Source of the DNA: Rhizobium ruizarguesonis
GTDB taxonomy: Bacteria > Pseudomonadota > Alphaproteobacteria > Rhizobiales > Rhizobiaceae
Length of the DNA stretch: 64,000 nucleotides
Direction of reading: 5' to 3'
NCBI RefSeq assembly: GCF_012349115.1
Contig: NZ_PQIG01000083.1
Coordinates: forward strand, 1 to 64,000
Of the stretch, positions 36,363 through 45,253 are shown one piece after another. Numbering within the stretch: the stretch's first letter is position 1; every line of letters begins with the position of its first letter. A program made the translations under genes and the position numbers. The notes below the pieces were generated by a model. That model worked only from the letters and a program-made list of their open reading frames with translations. It ran no database searches and was not told the DNA's origin.

Positions 36363-36402
36363 GGCCGCCGATTGCCCGAACTGCATCGGCGGCCTCTTTT
36401 TT
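36363..36402 (+). terminator. Intra-operon terminator/attenuator after smoE
   Basis: GGCCGCCGAT (36363-36372) pairs perfectly with ATCGGCGGCC (36385-36394) across a 12-base loop and is followed by TCTTTTTT. It lies between the binding protein and the first permease. Partial read-through would set the ratio of periplasmic to membrane components. Confidence 0.85.
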
Positions 36403-36456
36403 CAGACAAAGCTGCCTTGCGGCCGCTCCCCGCTTCAGTCCAGATCGGTGATTGCC

Positions 36457-37329
36457 ATGGCAACCTTACATACCCGCTCCGCCGCGCGCCTGATGATCGC
36501 GCCCTCCGTGCTGCTGCTCTTTGCATGGATGATCGTCCCGCTTGTGATGACGATCTATTTCTCGCTGCTGAACTACAATCTGCTCAGCCCCGGCATGGAA
36601 AACTTCGTCGGTTTCTTGAACTACGAATATTTCCTGTCCGATCCGGCCTTCATCGCCGCGCTGATCAATACGCTGCTGCTCGTCGCCGGCGTGCTGTTGA
36701 TCACCGTCATCGGCGGCATCGCCTTTGCGCTGCTGCTCGACCAGCCGATGTACGGCCAGGGCATCGTGCGCATCCTGGTGATTGCGCCGTTCTTCGTCAT
36801 GCCGACGGTGGCAGCACTGGTCTGGAAGAACATGTTCATGAACCCGGTCAACGGCCTGTTTGCGCATCTTGCCAAGGCGCTCGGCTTGCAGCCGATCGAC
36901 TGGCTGGCGAATGCGCCGCTGTTTTCCGTCATTCTGATCGTCGCCTGGCAGTGGCTGCCCTTTGCCACCCTCATTATGCTGACCGCGCTGCAGTCGCTCG
37001 ACGAGGAGCAGAAGGAAGCCTCCGAAATGGACGGCGCTGGTCCGATCTCGAAGTTCATCTACATCATCCTGCCACACATGGCGCGTGCCATCACCGTGGT
37101 GATCCTGATCCAGACGATCTTCCTGCTTTCGGTCTTTGCCGAAATCCTCGTCACCACCAATGGCGGGCCGGGCACCGACAGCACCAACCTTACCTATCTC
37201 GTCTATGCCCAGGCGCTGCTGCAGTTCGATATCGGCGGGGCATCGGCCGGCGGTATTGTGGCTGTTATCCTCGCCAATATCGTCGCGATCTTCCTCGTGC
37301 GCCTCGTCGGCAAGAATCTGGAGGCTTGA
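36457..37329 (+). CDS. smoF: Polyol ABC transporter permease (SmoF-like)
   Basis: ATG 36457 (MATLHTRSAARLMIAP) is preferred to a GTG nine bases earlier. The 290-residue inner-membrane protein has six hydrophobic segments and the cytoplasmic EAA-type loop (EEQKEASEMDGAGPISKF). It is the MalF-type partner of the next permease. It follows the smoE terminator, so its expression depends on read-through or an internal promoter. Confidence 0.88.
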   Translation: MATLHTRSAARLMIAPSVLLLFAWMIVPLVMTIYFSLLNYNLLSPGMENFVGFLNYEYFLSDPAFIAALINTLLLVAGVLLITVIGGIAFALLLDQPMYGQGIVRILVIAPFFVMPTVAALVWKNMFMNPVNGLFAHLAKALGLQPIDWLANAPLFSVILIVAWQWLPFATLIMLTALQSLDEEQKEASEMDGAGPISKFIYIILPHMARAITVVILIQTIFLLSVFAEILVTTNGGPGTDSTNLTYLVYAQALLQFDIGGASAGGIVAVILANIVAIFLVRLVGKNLEA

Positions 37330-37330
37330 G

Positions 37331-38161
37331 ATGGCCAGAAAAGTCACAACCAAGCGCAAGCTCATCGTCACCGCGATCGCCTGGACGCTCGGCACCCTGA
37401 TCTTCTTCCCGATTCTCTGGACGTTTCTCACCAGCTTCAAGTCGGAAGCCGACGCCATCGCCTCGCCGCCGCAATTCCTGTTCTTCCACTGGACGACGGA
37501 AAACTATGCGGAGGTGCAGAGCCGGTCGAACTATCTCAGCCACTTCATGAACTCGGTGATCATCTCCTTCGGCTCGACGCTGATCGGCCTGATCATCGCC
37601 ATTCCGGCCGCCTGGGCGATGGCGTTTTCGCCGACCAAGCGGACCAAGGACGTGCTGATGTGGATGCTGTCGACCAAGATGATGCCACCGGTCGGTGCAT
37701 TGATCCCGATCTACCTGCTGTTTCGTAATTCTGGCCTGCTCGACACGCGCACCGGCTTGGTGATCGTGCTGACGCTGATCAACCTGCCGATCATCGTCTG
37801 GATGCTCTACACCTATTTCAAGGAAATCCCCGGCGAGATCCTTGAGGCGGCGCGCATGGATGGGGCGTCGCTGATGAAGGAGATCGTCTACGTGCTGACG
37901 CCGATGGCCGTGCCCGGCATTGCCTCGACGCTGCTCTTGAACATCATCCTTGCCTGGAACGAGGCGTTCTGGACGCTCAACCTCACCGCCTCGAAGGCGG
38001 CGCCGCTGACGGCCTTCATCGCCTCCTATTCCAGCCCAGAGGGCCTGTTTTATGCCAAGCTCTCGGCGGCATCGACGATGGCGATCGCGCCGATCCTGAT
38101 CCTTGGCTGGTTCAGCCAGAAACAACTCGTCCGCGGCCTGACCTTCGGCGCTGTGAAATAA
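37331..38161 (+). CDS. smoG: Polyol ABC transporter permease (SmoG-like)
   Basis: ATG 37331 follows the previous stop by one base. The 276-residue protein has six membrane segments and the EAA loop EAARMDGASLMKE. It pairs with the preceding permease to form the channel of the hexitol importer. No unusual features; the length is normal for the MalG branch. Confidence 0.9.
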   Translation: MARKVTTKRKLIVTAIAWTLGTLIFFPILWTFLTSFKSEADAIASPPQFLFFHWTTENYAEVQSRSNYLSHFMNSVIISFGSTLIGLIIAIPAAWAMAFSPTKRTKDVLMWMLSTKMMPPVGALIPIYLLFRNSGLLDTRTGLVIVLTLINLPIIVWMLYTYFKEIPGEILEAARMDGASLMKEIVYVLTPMAVPGIASTLLLNIILAWNEAFWTLNLTASKAAPLTAFIASYSSPEGLFYAKLSAASTMAIAPILILGWFSQKQLVRGLTFGAVK

Positions 38162-38179
38162 CATAAAAGGGAGAGAAAC

Positions 38180-39178
38180 ATGGGCAGCATTACTCTTCAG
38201 AAGGTTTCCAAGGTCTTCGGCGAAGCCAAGGTCATCCCTTCGATCGATCTCGACATCAAGGACGGCGAGTTCGTCGTCTTCGTCGGCCCGTCGGGCTGCG
38301 GCAAGTCCACGCTGCTCAGGCTGATCGCCGGGCTCGAGGATGTCTCCGGCGGCAAGATCGTCATCGACGGCAGGGACGCTACCGAAAAGGCGCCGTCTGA
38401 GCGCGGCCTTGCCATGGTGTTCCAGTCCTATGCGCTTTATCCGCATATGAGCGTGCGCAACAACATCGCCTTCCCGCTGAAGATGGCGGGCATCGACAAG
38501 GCCGAGATCGATCGCAAGGTCAGCGATGCCGCCCGGGTGCTCAATCTCACCGACTATCTCGAGCGCAAGCCGCGCCAGCTGTCCGGCGGTCAGCGCCAAC
38601 GTGTGGCGATCGGCCGGGCCATCGTGCGCCAGCCTTCGGCCTTCCTGTTCGACGAACCGCTGTCGAACCTCGATGCCGCCCTGCGCGTCAACATGCGCCT
38701 CGAAATCAGCGAGCTGCATCAGCAGCTGAAGACGACGATGGTCTATGTCACCCACGACCAGGTCGAGGCGATGACGATGGCCGACAAGATCGTCGTCCTG
38801 AACAGGGGCAATATCGAGCAGGTCGGTTCGCCGCTCGAACTCTACAGCCGTCCCCGCAACCTCTTCGTCGCCGGCTTCATCGGATCGCCGAAAATGAACT
38901 TCATCACCGGCCAACACGCCGCCGCGCTCAACGCACATACCATCGGCGTTCGGCCCGAACATGTGCTGCTGTCGATGGAGAGCGGCGACTGGAAGGGCAG
39001 GGTCGTGGTCGCCGAACATCTCGGTTCCGACACCTTCCTGCATATCGACGCCGATGGCCTCGGCATGCTGACGGCGCGCGGCAGCGGCGACTTCGCGGCC
39101 AAAGCCGGCGACACGGTCTTCCTGACGCCGGACCGTTCGCGTATTCATAAATTCAACGAAGGCGGTCTTGCCATCTGA
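38180..39178 (+). CDS. smoK: Polyol ABC transporter ATP-binding protein (SmoK-like)
   Basis: A 332-residue MalK-type ATPase, preceded by AAAGGGAGAGAAAC. Walker A is GPSGCGKS (36-43), the signature is LSGGQ (134-138) and Walker B lies in AFLFDEP. The C-terminal regulatory domain is short (IGVRPEHVLL). It drives the preceding permease pair. It is about 55-60 percent alike by eye to the ATPase at 8107-9189 across the nucleotide-binding part, as expected for the family. Confidence 0.9.
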   Translation: MGSITLQKVSKVFGEAKVIPSIDLDIKDGEFVVFVGPSGCGKSTLLRLIAGLEDVSGGKIVIDGRDATEKAPSERGLAMVFQSYALYPHMSVRNNIAFPLKMAGIDKAEIDRKVSDAARVLNLTDYLERKPRQLSGGQRQRVAIGRAIVRQPSAFLFDEPLSNLDAALRVNMRLEISELHQQLKTTMVYVTHDQVEAMTMADKIVVLNRGNIEQVGSPLELYSRPRNLFVAGFIGSPKMNFITGQHAAALNAHTIGVRPEHVLLSMESGDWKGRVVVAEHLGSDTFLHIDADGLGMLTARGSGDFAAKAGDTVFLTPDRSRIHKFNEGGLAI

Positions 39179-39262
39179 GGCAGGCGGCCGGGCTGGGGGC
39201 AGGCATGCGAGCCGGACGATGGCGCCTGGCCGACTCGGCAAGACCTTCAAGAGGACTGAAAC

Positions 39263-40744
39263 ATGACGTGCAAATTATCGCTGGCAACACTTTCGGATGT
39301 GGCGCGCACTGCCGCCATCCCTGGATATGACAGGGCTTCGCTGAAAGCCGGCATCGTGCACTTCGGCGTCGGTAATTTCCACCGTGCCCATCAGGCGATC
39401 TATCTCGACGATCTCTTCAACGCAGGCACGGATCACGACTGGGCGATCGTCGGCGCCGGCGTGCTGCCGTCGGATGCTGCCATGCGCGAAAAGCTTGCGG
39501 CGCAGGACTTCCTGACGACGGTGGTCGAACAGGACAACAACAAGACGGCGGCGCGCGTCACCGCCCCGATGATCGACATCCTGCCGGTCGGCGATGCCGC
39601 TGTCATCATTGCCAAGCTTGCCGATCCCGAAATCCGCATCGTCTCGATGACCATCACCGAGGGCGGCTACTTCATCGACGCATCGGGCACGTTCAATCCG
39701 GCCCATCCGGCGATCGCCGCAGACGGAGAGAACCCCAACGCGCCGAAGACGGTGTTCGGCCTGATCGTCGCCGGCCTGAAGGCGCGCAAGGACAAGGGCA
39801 TCGGACCCTTCACCGTCATGTCCTGCGACAACATTCCCCATAATGGCATCGTCACCGCCAATGCCGTTGTCGGCACGGCAGCGCTTTCGGACCCAGCCTT
39901 TGCCGACTGGATCCGGGCGAATGTCGCCTTCCCGAACGGCATGGTCGACCGCATCACGCCGGCGACCAGCCAGCGCGAGGTCGATTTCCTCAGGGACAAT
40001 TTTGAGATCGAAGACAGTTGGCCGGTCTATTGCGAGGAATTCAAACAATGGGTGCTCGAGGATAAATTCACCGCCGGCCGGCCGGCGCTGGAAAAGGTCG
40101 GCGTCACTTTCGTTGCCGATGTCACGCCTTACGAGCATATGAAGATCCGTATCCTCAACGGCGGGCATGCCGCGATCGCCTATCCGGCGGCGCTGATGGA
40201 CATTCATTTCGTTCATGATTCCATGGAAGATCCGTTGATCCGCGCCTTCCTCGCCAAACTCGAGAAAGACGAGATCATCCCGATCGTGCCGCCGGTGCCG
40301 AACACGTCGCTGACGGATTATTTCGCGCTGATCGAACATCGCCTGCTCAATCCGAAGATCGCCGACACCATTCCGCGTCTGGCGCAGGACGGCTCGAACC
40401 GCCAACCGAAATTCATCCTGCCGTCGACGCTCGACAATCTGCGTCAGGGCAGGGACGTCGTCGGCCTGGCGCTGGTTTCAGCACTCTGGTGCCGTTATTT
40501 CGCCGGCAAGACCGACAGTGGCAAGGATATCGTCTTCAACGACGCGAGCGCCGAGCGCCTGCATGCGGCGGCGCTGAAAGCCAAGGACGATCCGTCGGCC
40601 TTCCTCGTCTTCGACGATATTTTCGGCGAAGTGGCGAAATCCGAACTTTTCCGCAAGCGTTTTGCCCATGCTCTCAAAACCCTGTGGGAAAAGGGCACGC
40701 GGGAGACGCTGCAGCTCTATCTCGACGGCAAGCTCGCAGTGTAA
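39263..40744 (+). CDS. mtlK: Mannitol/polyol 2-dehydrogenase (long-chain)
   Basis: A 493-residue long-chain dehydrogenase. The Rossmann start is VHFGVGNFHRAHQA (32-44) and the catalytic triad of this family is K294, N299 and H302 in MKIRILNGGHAAI. It oxidises mannitol to fructose, or sorbitol and arabinitol to the corresponding ketoses, with NAD. It is the first catabolic gene after the importer, 84 bases downstream. The symbol follows the mtlK/mannitol dehydrogenase usage in rhizobia and Pseudomonas; exact polyol preference is not visible. Confidence 0.9.
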   Translation: MTCKLSLATLSDVARTAAIPGYDRASLKAGIVHFGVGNFHRAHQAIYLDDLFNAGTDHDWAIVGAGVLPSDAAMREKLAAQDFLTTVVEQDNNKTAARVTAPMIDILPVGDAAVIIAKLADPEIRIVSMTITEGGYFIDASGTFNPAHPAIAADGENPNAPKTVFGLIVAGLKARKDKGIGPFTVMSCDNIPHNGIVTANAVVGTAALSDPAFADWIRANVAFPNGMVDRITPATSQREVDFLRDNFEIEDSWPVYCEEFKQWVLEDKFTAGRPALEKVGVTFVADVTPYEHMKIRILNGGHAAIAYPAALMDIHFVHDSMEDPLIRAFLAKLEKDEIIPIVPPVPNTSLTDYFALIEHRLLNPKIADTIPRLAQDGSNRQPKFILPSTLDNLRQGRDVVGLALVSALWCRYFAGKTDSGKDIVFNDASAERLHAAALKAKDDPSAFLVFDDIFGEVAKSELFRKRFAHALKTLWEKGTRETLQLYLDGKLAV

Positions 40745-40753
40745 GGAATCCGG

Positions 40754-40776
40754 ATGGCGGTATCTGCTGCCGCCAT
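40754..40776 (+). other. Stem-loop between mannitol dehydrogenase and HAD genes
   Basis: ATGGCGG (40754-40760) pairs with CCGCCAT (40770-40776), and the flanks GGATGG and CATTCGTCC extend it imperfectly. No T run follows, so it may slow or stabilise the transcript rather than end it. Confidence 0.45.
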
Positions 40777-40841
40777 TCGTCCGGCCTTGCGAGCGCCGCG
40801 GGACGGTAACACGTCCGAATTGAACTCAGGTTGGGTGTTCC

Positions 40842-41531
40842 ATGGCTGATGCTGAAACACGGCTGGTGATCTTCGATTGCGATGGCGTACTCGTTGACAG
40901 CGAACCGATCTCGATCAGCGTGCTCGTCGGGGCGATGAACGATCTCGGCGTCTCGATCACCGAAGACCAGGCTTATGAGCGTTTTCTCGGCCGCAGCCTG
41001 TCTACTCTCATCGATACGCTGGAAACCGAATTCAACGTTCATGCCGGCGAGGAATTCCTCGAGCGTATCCGCACCGATCTCTACGCCCGCTTTCGCACAG
41101 AACTGAAGCCGATCGAGGGTATCGCCGCGGCGATTGACGGCCTTGGCGTTCCCTGTTGCGTTGCCTCGTCCAGCCAGATGGAGCGAATCCGGCTGTCGCT
41201 GTCGGTGACCGGACTTCTCGACAAGCTGCCCGACATCTTCAGTGCGACGATGGTCAAGCGCGGCAAACCGGCGCCCGATCTCTTCCTGCATGCGGCGCGT
41301 GAAATGCAGGTCGAGCCGGCTCATTGCCTTGTCGTTGAAGACAGCCCGGCCGGCGTTGCCGCGGCCAAGGCGGCAGGCATGACGGTCTTCGCCTTCACCG
41401 GCGGATCACACGCCAACTTCGCCGGATACCGTGCCGAACTCGACCGCCTTTCGCCGGAAGTGGTGTTTGACGCCATGCCGGATTTGATACACCTTGTCCG
41501 CAACCATAAGCTGGACGGGACCAAGACTTGA
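40842..41531 (+). CDS. HAD-family sugar-phosphate phosphatase/phosphoglucomutase-like
   Basis: A 229-residue haloacid-dehalogenase-like protein: motif I is FDCDGVLVDSEP (about 12-23), motif II lies in CVASSSQMER, the motif III lysine is in KRGKPAPD, and motif IV is VVEDSPAGV. The helical cap inserted after motif I places it with beta-phosphoglucomutase and sugar-phosphate phosphatases (subfamily IA). In this operon it probably dephosphorylates a polyol or ketose phosphate. It overlaps the next gene at TGATG. Confidence 0.87.
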   Translation: MADAETRLVIFDCDGVLVDSEPISISVLVGAMNDLGVSITEDQAYERFLGRSLSTLIDTLETEFNVHAGEEFLERIRTDLYARFRTELKPIEGIAAAIDGLGVPCCVASSSQMERIRLSLSVTGLLDKLPDIFSATMVKRGKPAPDLFLHAAREMQVEPAHCLVVEDSPAGVAAAKAAGMTVFAFTGGSHANFAGYRAELDRLSPEVVFDAMPDLIHLVRNHKLDGTKT

Positions 41532-43114
41532 TGCGTGATCATGTGGTTGCGGTGGATATCGGCACGGGCAGTGCGCGCGCCGGCGTCTTCGACGCACGCG
41601 GCCGATTGCTCGCCAAGGCCGAGCATCCGATCGTGATGAACCGGCCGCGCGAAAACCATGCCGAGCACGATTCCGAAGATATCTGGTCGGCCGCCTGCAT
41701 GGCAGTGCGCAGGGCGATGGAGCAATCCGGTATCGCCGCCGCCTCGGTCGGAGCGATCGGCTTCGATGCCACCTGTTCGCTTGTCGTCCGTGACGTCGAG
41801 GGCCGGCAGCTCAGCGTTTCCACAGGCGGGGAGAGGCGTTTCGACACGATCGTCTGGCTCGATCATCGGGCGCTGAAGGAAGCCGATTTTTGCACGGCGA
41901 CGCAGCACAGGGTGCTCGAACATTCCGGCCACGTGATGTCGCCGGAAATGGAGATGCCGAAGCTGATGTGGCTGAAGAAGAAGCTGCCCGCCACATGGGA
42001 AAAGGCTGGCTATTTCTTCGATCTCGCCGATTTCATGACGTGGAAATCGACCGGATCGCCCGCCCGTTCGCGCTGCACGCTGACGGCGAAATGGAACTAT
42101 CTCGCCCATCTCGAAAAGGGCTGGCAGCAGGATTTCCTGGAACGGATCGGCCTCGAGGACCTTCAGGCGCGCGGCCATCTGCCGGATGAGACCACGCCTG
42201 TCGGAGACAGCGTCGGCCGGCTGACGCAGGAAGCGGCGGAAGCGCTGGGGCTGACGACGGACTGCCATGTCGCCGCCGGGATGATCGACGCCTATGCCGG
42301 CGCACTCGGCGCGCTCGGCGGCTACGCCGCCGATCCTGTCAAACGCGAGCACCAGCTGGCGCTGATTGCCGGCACGTCGAGCTGCATCGTTACCTTCTCG
42401 CGGGAACGCAAGCCGAGCCATGGCATGTGGGGTCCCTATTACGAGGCTGTCTTCCCGCAGTCCTGGCTGGTGGAGGCCGGGCAATCGGCGACCGGCGCGT
42501 TGATCGACCACATCGTGCGCATGCATGCGGCCGGTGGCGAGCCGACGGCAGCGCTGCATCAGAAGATCGTCGCGCGCATCGCCGAATTGCGGGCCGAGGA
42601 GGGCGATGACTTCGGTGCGCGGATCTTCGTGCTGCCGGATTTCCATGGCAACCGTTCGCCGCTCGCCGATCCGCACGCCGTCGGCGTCGTCAGCGGGCTG
42701 ACACTCGATACGTCCTTCGACGGGCTCTGCGCGCTCTATTGGCGCTCTGCGGTGGGGATTGCGCTTGGCATCCGCCATATCCTGGAAATGATGAAGGAAT
42801 ACGGCTACATGCCCGATACGCTGCATATTGCCGGCGGGCATGTGAAGAACCCGGTGCTGATGGAGCTTTATAGCGATGCGACCGGCTGCAAGGTCGTGGT
42901 GCCGAAGATGAACGAGGCGGTGCTGCTCGGCACGGCAATCGCAGCATCCGTCGCGTGCGGCTTGTACAAGGATCTGGCGGCGGCCGGCGAGGCGATGTAT
43001 CCGGGCGGCGACGAACGGCTTCCCGACAAGGCCAAGCAGGCGCTTTACGACCGCGACTACCGCCGTCTTCTCGCTATGCACCGGCACCGCGCCGAATTGG
43101 AAACGATGCAATAG
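41531..43114 (+). CDS. FGGY-family carbohydrate kinase (ribulokinase/xylulokinase type)
   Basis: ATG 41531 overlaps the HAD stop. The 527-residue protein has the N-terminal phosphate motif DIGTGSARAGVFD, the pentulose-kinase segment WLDHRALKEA, ALIAGTSSC, and the C-terminal ATPase motif HIAGGHVKNPVLMEL. It phosphorylates a ketose in the cytoplasm. FGGY proteins of this length act on D-ribulose or D-xylulose, which would arise from ribitol or arabinitol, matching the polyol importer and dehydrogenase. The TAG stop forms the first three bases of repeat copy D. Confidence 0.88.
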   Translation: MRDHVVAVDIGTGSARAGVFDARGRLLAKAEHPIVMNRPRENHAEHDSEDIWSAACMAVRRAMEQSGIAAASVGAIGFDATCSLVVRDVEGRQLSVSTGGERRFDTIVWLDHRALKEADFCTATQHRVLEHSGHVMSPEMEMPKLMWLKKKLPATWEKAGYFFDLADFMTWKSTGSPARSRCTLTAKWNYLAHLEKGWQQDFLERIGLEDLQARGHLPDETTPVGDSVGRLTQEAAEALGLTTDCHVAAGMIDAYAGALGALGGYAADPVKREHQLALIAGTSSCIVTFSRERKPSHGMWGPYYEAVFPQSWLVEAGQSATGALIDHIVRMHAAGGEPTAALHQKIVARIAELRAEEGDDFGARIFVLPDFHGNRSPLADPHAVGVVSGLTLDTSFDGLCALYWRSAVGIALGIRHILEMMKEYGYMPDTLHIAGGHVKNPVLMELYSDATGCKVVVPKMNEAVLLGTAIAASVACGLYKDLAAAGEAMYPGGDERLPDKAKQALYDRDYRRLLAMHRHRAELETMQ

Positions 43115-43190
43115 AGCGCCGCTCTATCACTTTGAATCTGCGAATAACCCTTTCCGACAATCGATTCCGATTTTCGGGGTTATGCGCTGG
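43112..43190. repeat. RIME-like palindromic repeat (copy D)
   Basis: Starts TAGAGCGCCGCTCTATCACTTT, then TGCGAATAACCC and the hairpin with GACAATCGATTCCGATTTTCG and TTATGCGC. It is shorter than copy A in its left half. The initial TAG is the FGGY stop, and the far end lies about ten bases from the stop of the convergent RpiR gene, so it fills the whole gap between the two genes. Confidence 0.75.
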
Positions 43191-43199
43191 CCTTTTAAA

Positions 43200-44054
43200 T
43201 TAATGGTTTGCCGTCTCGCCGAGGACGGTTGCGAATTCCATCATGCGGCGGCGGCGAAGCGCCGCCTCCTCTCCGACTTGGAGGATGACGGATTCAGACA
43301 GGCAATCGAGCAGCGCGATCAGCGGCGGAAGATTGTCGAGATCGGGGGCGCGAGCGGGCGGCAAGGGCAGCATGACGTTCGACTGGTCCGCCATCCAGTC
43401 CGCTTGCTGCGGCGAAATGAGCACGACCTTATAGCCGTAGCGCCGCGCCGTTCTGGCAAGCAGCCGCGCCTTGGCGAAGCGGCGGCAATCGATGATGACA
43501 AGCAGCGCGTCGTCGACCGCCAGCCGGGCGAAGAGTTCCGCAAAACGGTTGTCGGCAGCGTCGAGCGTGCGAACGCCGTCGCGGGCTTGCGTCAGCCGCT
43601 GACAGAAATGATTGGCCAGGCTTGAGAGCCGCGCATGCGTGGCGATCGACACTTCGCGGGCAGTGCTGATCAAGCCGACGGCTTCCGACCAGTGCGGCTG
43701 CGCCGTCAGATGATAGATATGATGGAGGGCCTGGATCTGTTCGGCAACCAGCACGGCGAGCGGTTTGCCCTCCGCAGCGTCGGCATGCAGCTCGCTCATA
43801 GCGCTCTGCAATTGCGCCGGCGATGTCGTCACGGTCTCGCGAATCTCCACCTTGACGCTGTCCAATCCCTGATAACCGAGCGAGCGCAGGAAGCGCCCGA
43901 CGGTCATCGGCGAGAGATCCAGCCTGTCGGCAACGGACGCAGCCGTCTCGAACGGCAGGTCGTTCAGGTGTTCGGTGAAATATTTCGCGATACGGCGTTC
44001 GGCCGGTGTGCCGGTTTTTGCGTATTGCCTGAGTTTTTGCACAAAGTCTTCCAC
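43200..44054 (-). CDS. RpiR/MurR-family transcriptional regulator
   Basis: A 284-residue regulator: an N-terminal HTH_6 domain (about 15-75; ASVADRLDLSPMTVGRFLRSLGYQG) and a C-terminal SIS sugar-phosphate domain (ISTAREVSIATHARLSSLANHF, then DDALLVIIDCRRFAKARLLARTARRYGYKV). It converges with the FGGY kinase gene and could be the control element for that end of the polyol operon or for a distant gene. Its promoter region (44055-44289) is AT-rich. Confidence 0.86.
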   Translation of the reverse strand: MEDFVQKLRQYAKTGTPAERRIAKYFTEHLNDLPFETAASVADRLDLSPMTVGRFLRSLGYQGLDSVKVEIRETVTTSPAQLQSAMSELHADAAEGKPLAVLVAEQIQALHHIYHLTAQPHWSEAVGLISTAREVSIATHARLSSLANHFCQRLTQARDGVRTLDAADNRFAELFARLAVDDALLVIIDCRRFAKARLLARTARRYGYKVVLISPQQADWMADQSNVMLPLPPARAPDLDNLPPLIALLDCLSESVILQVGEEAALRRRRMMEFATVLGETANH

Positions 44055-44289
44055 GTCAGCCTCCCCGTCTTCCCTCAGAGGCGTTCCGTGGATGCGCTGT
44101 TGCGACCCCTTGTCTTTGCAACTATTTCGGAAGCTGCTTCTCAGGCCCGTGTGTATTTTATATGCGTCACAATATTATATTAGTATTTAGTTTTCGACAA
44201 GTTTTCTATTACTGCATGCAATTTTATTCTCTCTTGTCGGTGGCCTCCATCTTTCCTACATCTTCGGCGCAACCGGAGACGCCTGAGAC
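44055..44289. other. AT-rich divergent promoter region
   Basis: A 235-base gap between the RpiR gene (minus) and the CysZ-like gene (plus). Bases 44150-44230 are strongly AT-rich (TATTTTATATGCG, ACAATATTATATTAGTATTTAG), in contrast to the genome. This is the likely site of both promoters, but no single clear pair of boxes was selected. Confidence 0.4.
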
Positions 44290-45003
44290 ATGATTCTTGA
44301 CGCCGCTCGCCTTTCGCTCGCCAATTTGTTCGCATCGGAAACACGTTCTGTCTTCTGGAAAGTGCTCGGCCTGACGATTCTCGTGCTCGTCGGCCTCTGG
44401 TTCGCGCTGCGCGGGGCCTTCATGGCCTTCCTCTTTCCCTGGCTCACGGGTTTCTTTCCCGATATGCCGGATTGGGCAGGGTGGCTCGCTTTCCTCTTCG
44501 CGATCCTGGCCGGTATCGGCCTTGCGTTGATGCTGGCGCTGCTGCTGTCGCCGGTCACGGCGCTGATCGCCGGCCTGTTTCTCGACGATGTCGCCGATGT
44601 CATCGAAAAGCGCGACTATCCCAAGGACGCGCCGGGCACCGCCATGCCGCTCGGTCCGGCGATGGCAAGCTCGATCAAGTTCCTCGGCGTGGTGATCCTC
44701 GGCAATATCGTGGCATTGTTGTTGCTGTTTATCCCCGGCGTCAATCTGGTCGCGTTCTTTCTGGTGAACGGCTATCTGCTCGGACGGGAATTCTTCGAAT
44801 TCGCCGCTATGCGCTCCCGTTCGCCTGATGAGGCACGGCTCTTCCGCGCCAAGCATGCCTCCACGGTCTTTCTCGGCGGGCTGGTGATCGCCCTCTTTCT
44901 GGCGATCCCGATCGTCAATCTTCTGACGCCGCTTTTTGCCGCCGGCATGATGGTTCATCTGCACAAGCTGGTTTCCGCCAAGGATCCCGGTTTGCGCGCC
45001 TGA
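44290..45003 (+). CDS. CysZ/EI24-domain membrane protein (sulfate-transporter family)
   Basis: A 237-residue inner-membrane protein with four or five hydrophobic segments (VLGLTILVLVGLWFALRG; AGWLAFLFAILAGIGLALML; FLGVVILGNIVALLLLF; TVFLGGLVIALFLAIPIVN) and the EI24/CysZ core LLSPVTALIAGLFLDDVADVIE. CysZ admits sulfate for cysteine synthesis in enterobacteria; most alphaproteobacterial relatives are untested. It stands alone here, followed by a regulator remnant. Confidence 0.83.
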   Translation: MILDAARLSLANLFASETRSVFWKVLGLTILVLVGLWFALRGAFMAFLFPWLTGFFPDMPDWAGWLAFLFAILAGIGLALMLALLLSPVTALIAGLFLDDVADVIEKRDYPKDAPGTAMPLGPAMASSIKFLGVVILGNIVALLLLFIPGVNLVAFFLVNGYLLGREFFEFAAMRSRSPDEARLFRAKHASTVFLGGLVIALFLAIPIVNLLTPLFAAGMMVHLHKLVSAKDPGLRA

Positions 45004-45253
45004 GGCTCAACGGGGCAGGGCGGAGACGTCGTACATCGCCGCAAATTCAGCGCTCGGCGGGGAAGCGACGCTGCGGGCAGGGCTTGCAGCCATGCTTCCG
45101 GAGGCCGGGACTATGCTCGAACCGCTGACGTCGCTGCTATCGGCGGCCTTCGACCGCGCGGCGATCGCGATCGAGGCGGGCGCTGAAAGGCGGCAGTACG
45201 AACAGGCGATCGCTGTTCTACTCGACGGCCTCGCCGATCACCTGCGGCGGTAG
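45002..45253 (+). pseudogene. TetR-type regulator remnant (C-terminal ligand domain)
   Basis: An open stretch without a usable start, overlapping the end of the CysZ-like gene in another frame and ending at TAG 45251-45253. The translation (ATLRAGLAAMLPEAG, then MLEPLTSLLSAAFDRAAIAIE and YEQAIAVLLDGLADHLRR) resembles the last two helices of TetR-family regulators. The DNA-binding part is missing. It overlaps the 3' end of the convergent nth gene by 36 bases. I read it as the decayed tail of a deleted regulator; a chance resemblance remains possible. Confidence 0.45.

Noticed and set aside
37265..39250. Minus-strand frame across smoG and smoK
   Set aside because: Antisense shadow of two well-supported ABC transporter genes.
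41321..43111. Minus-strand frame opposite the FGGY kinase
   Set aside because: The plus strand shows intact FGGY motifs; no family in the antisense product.
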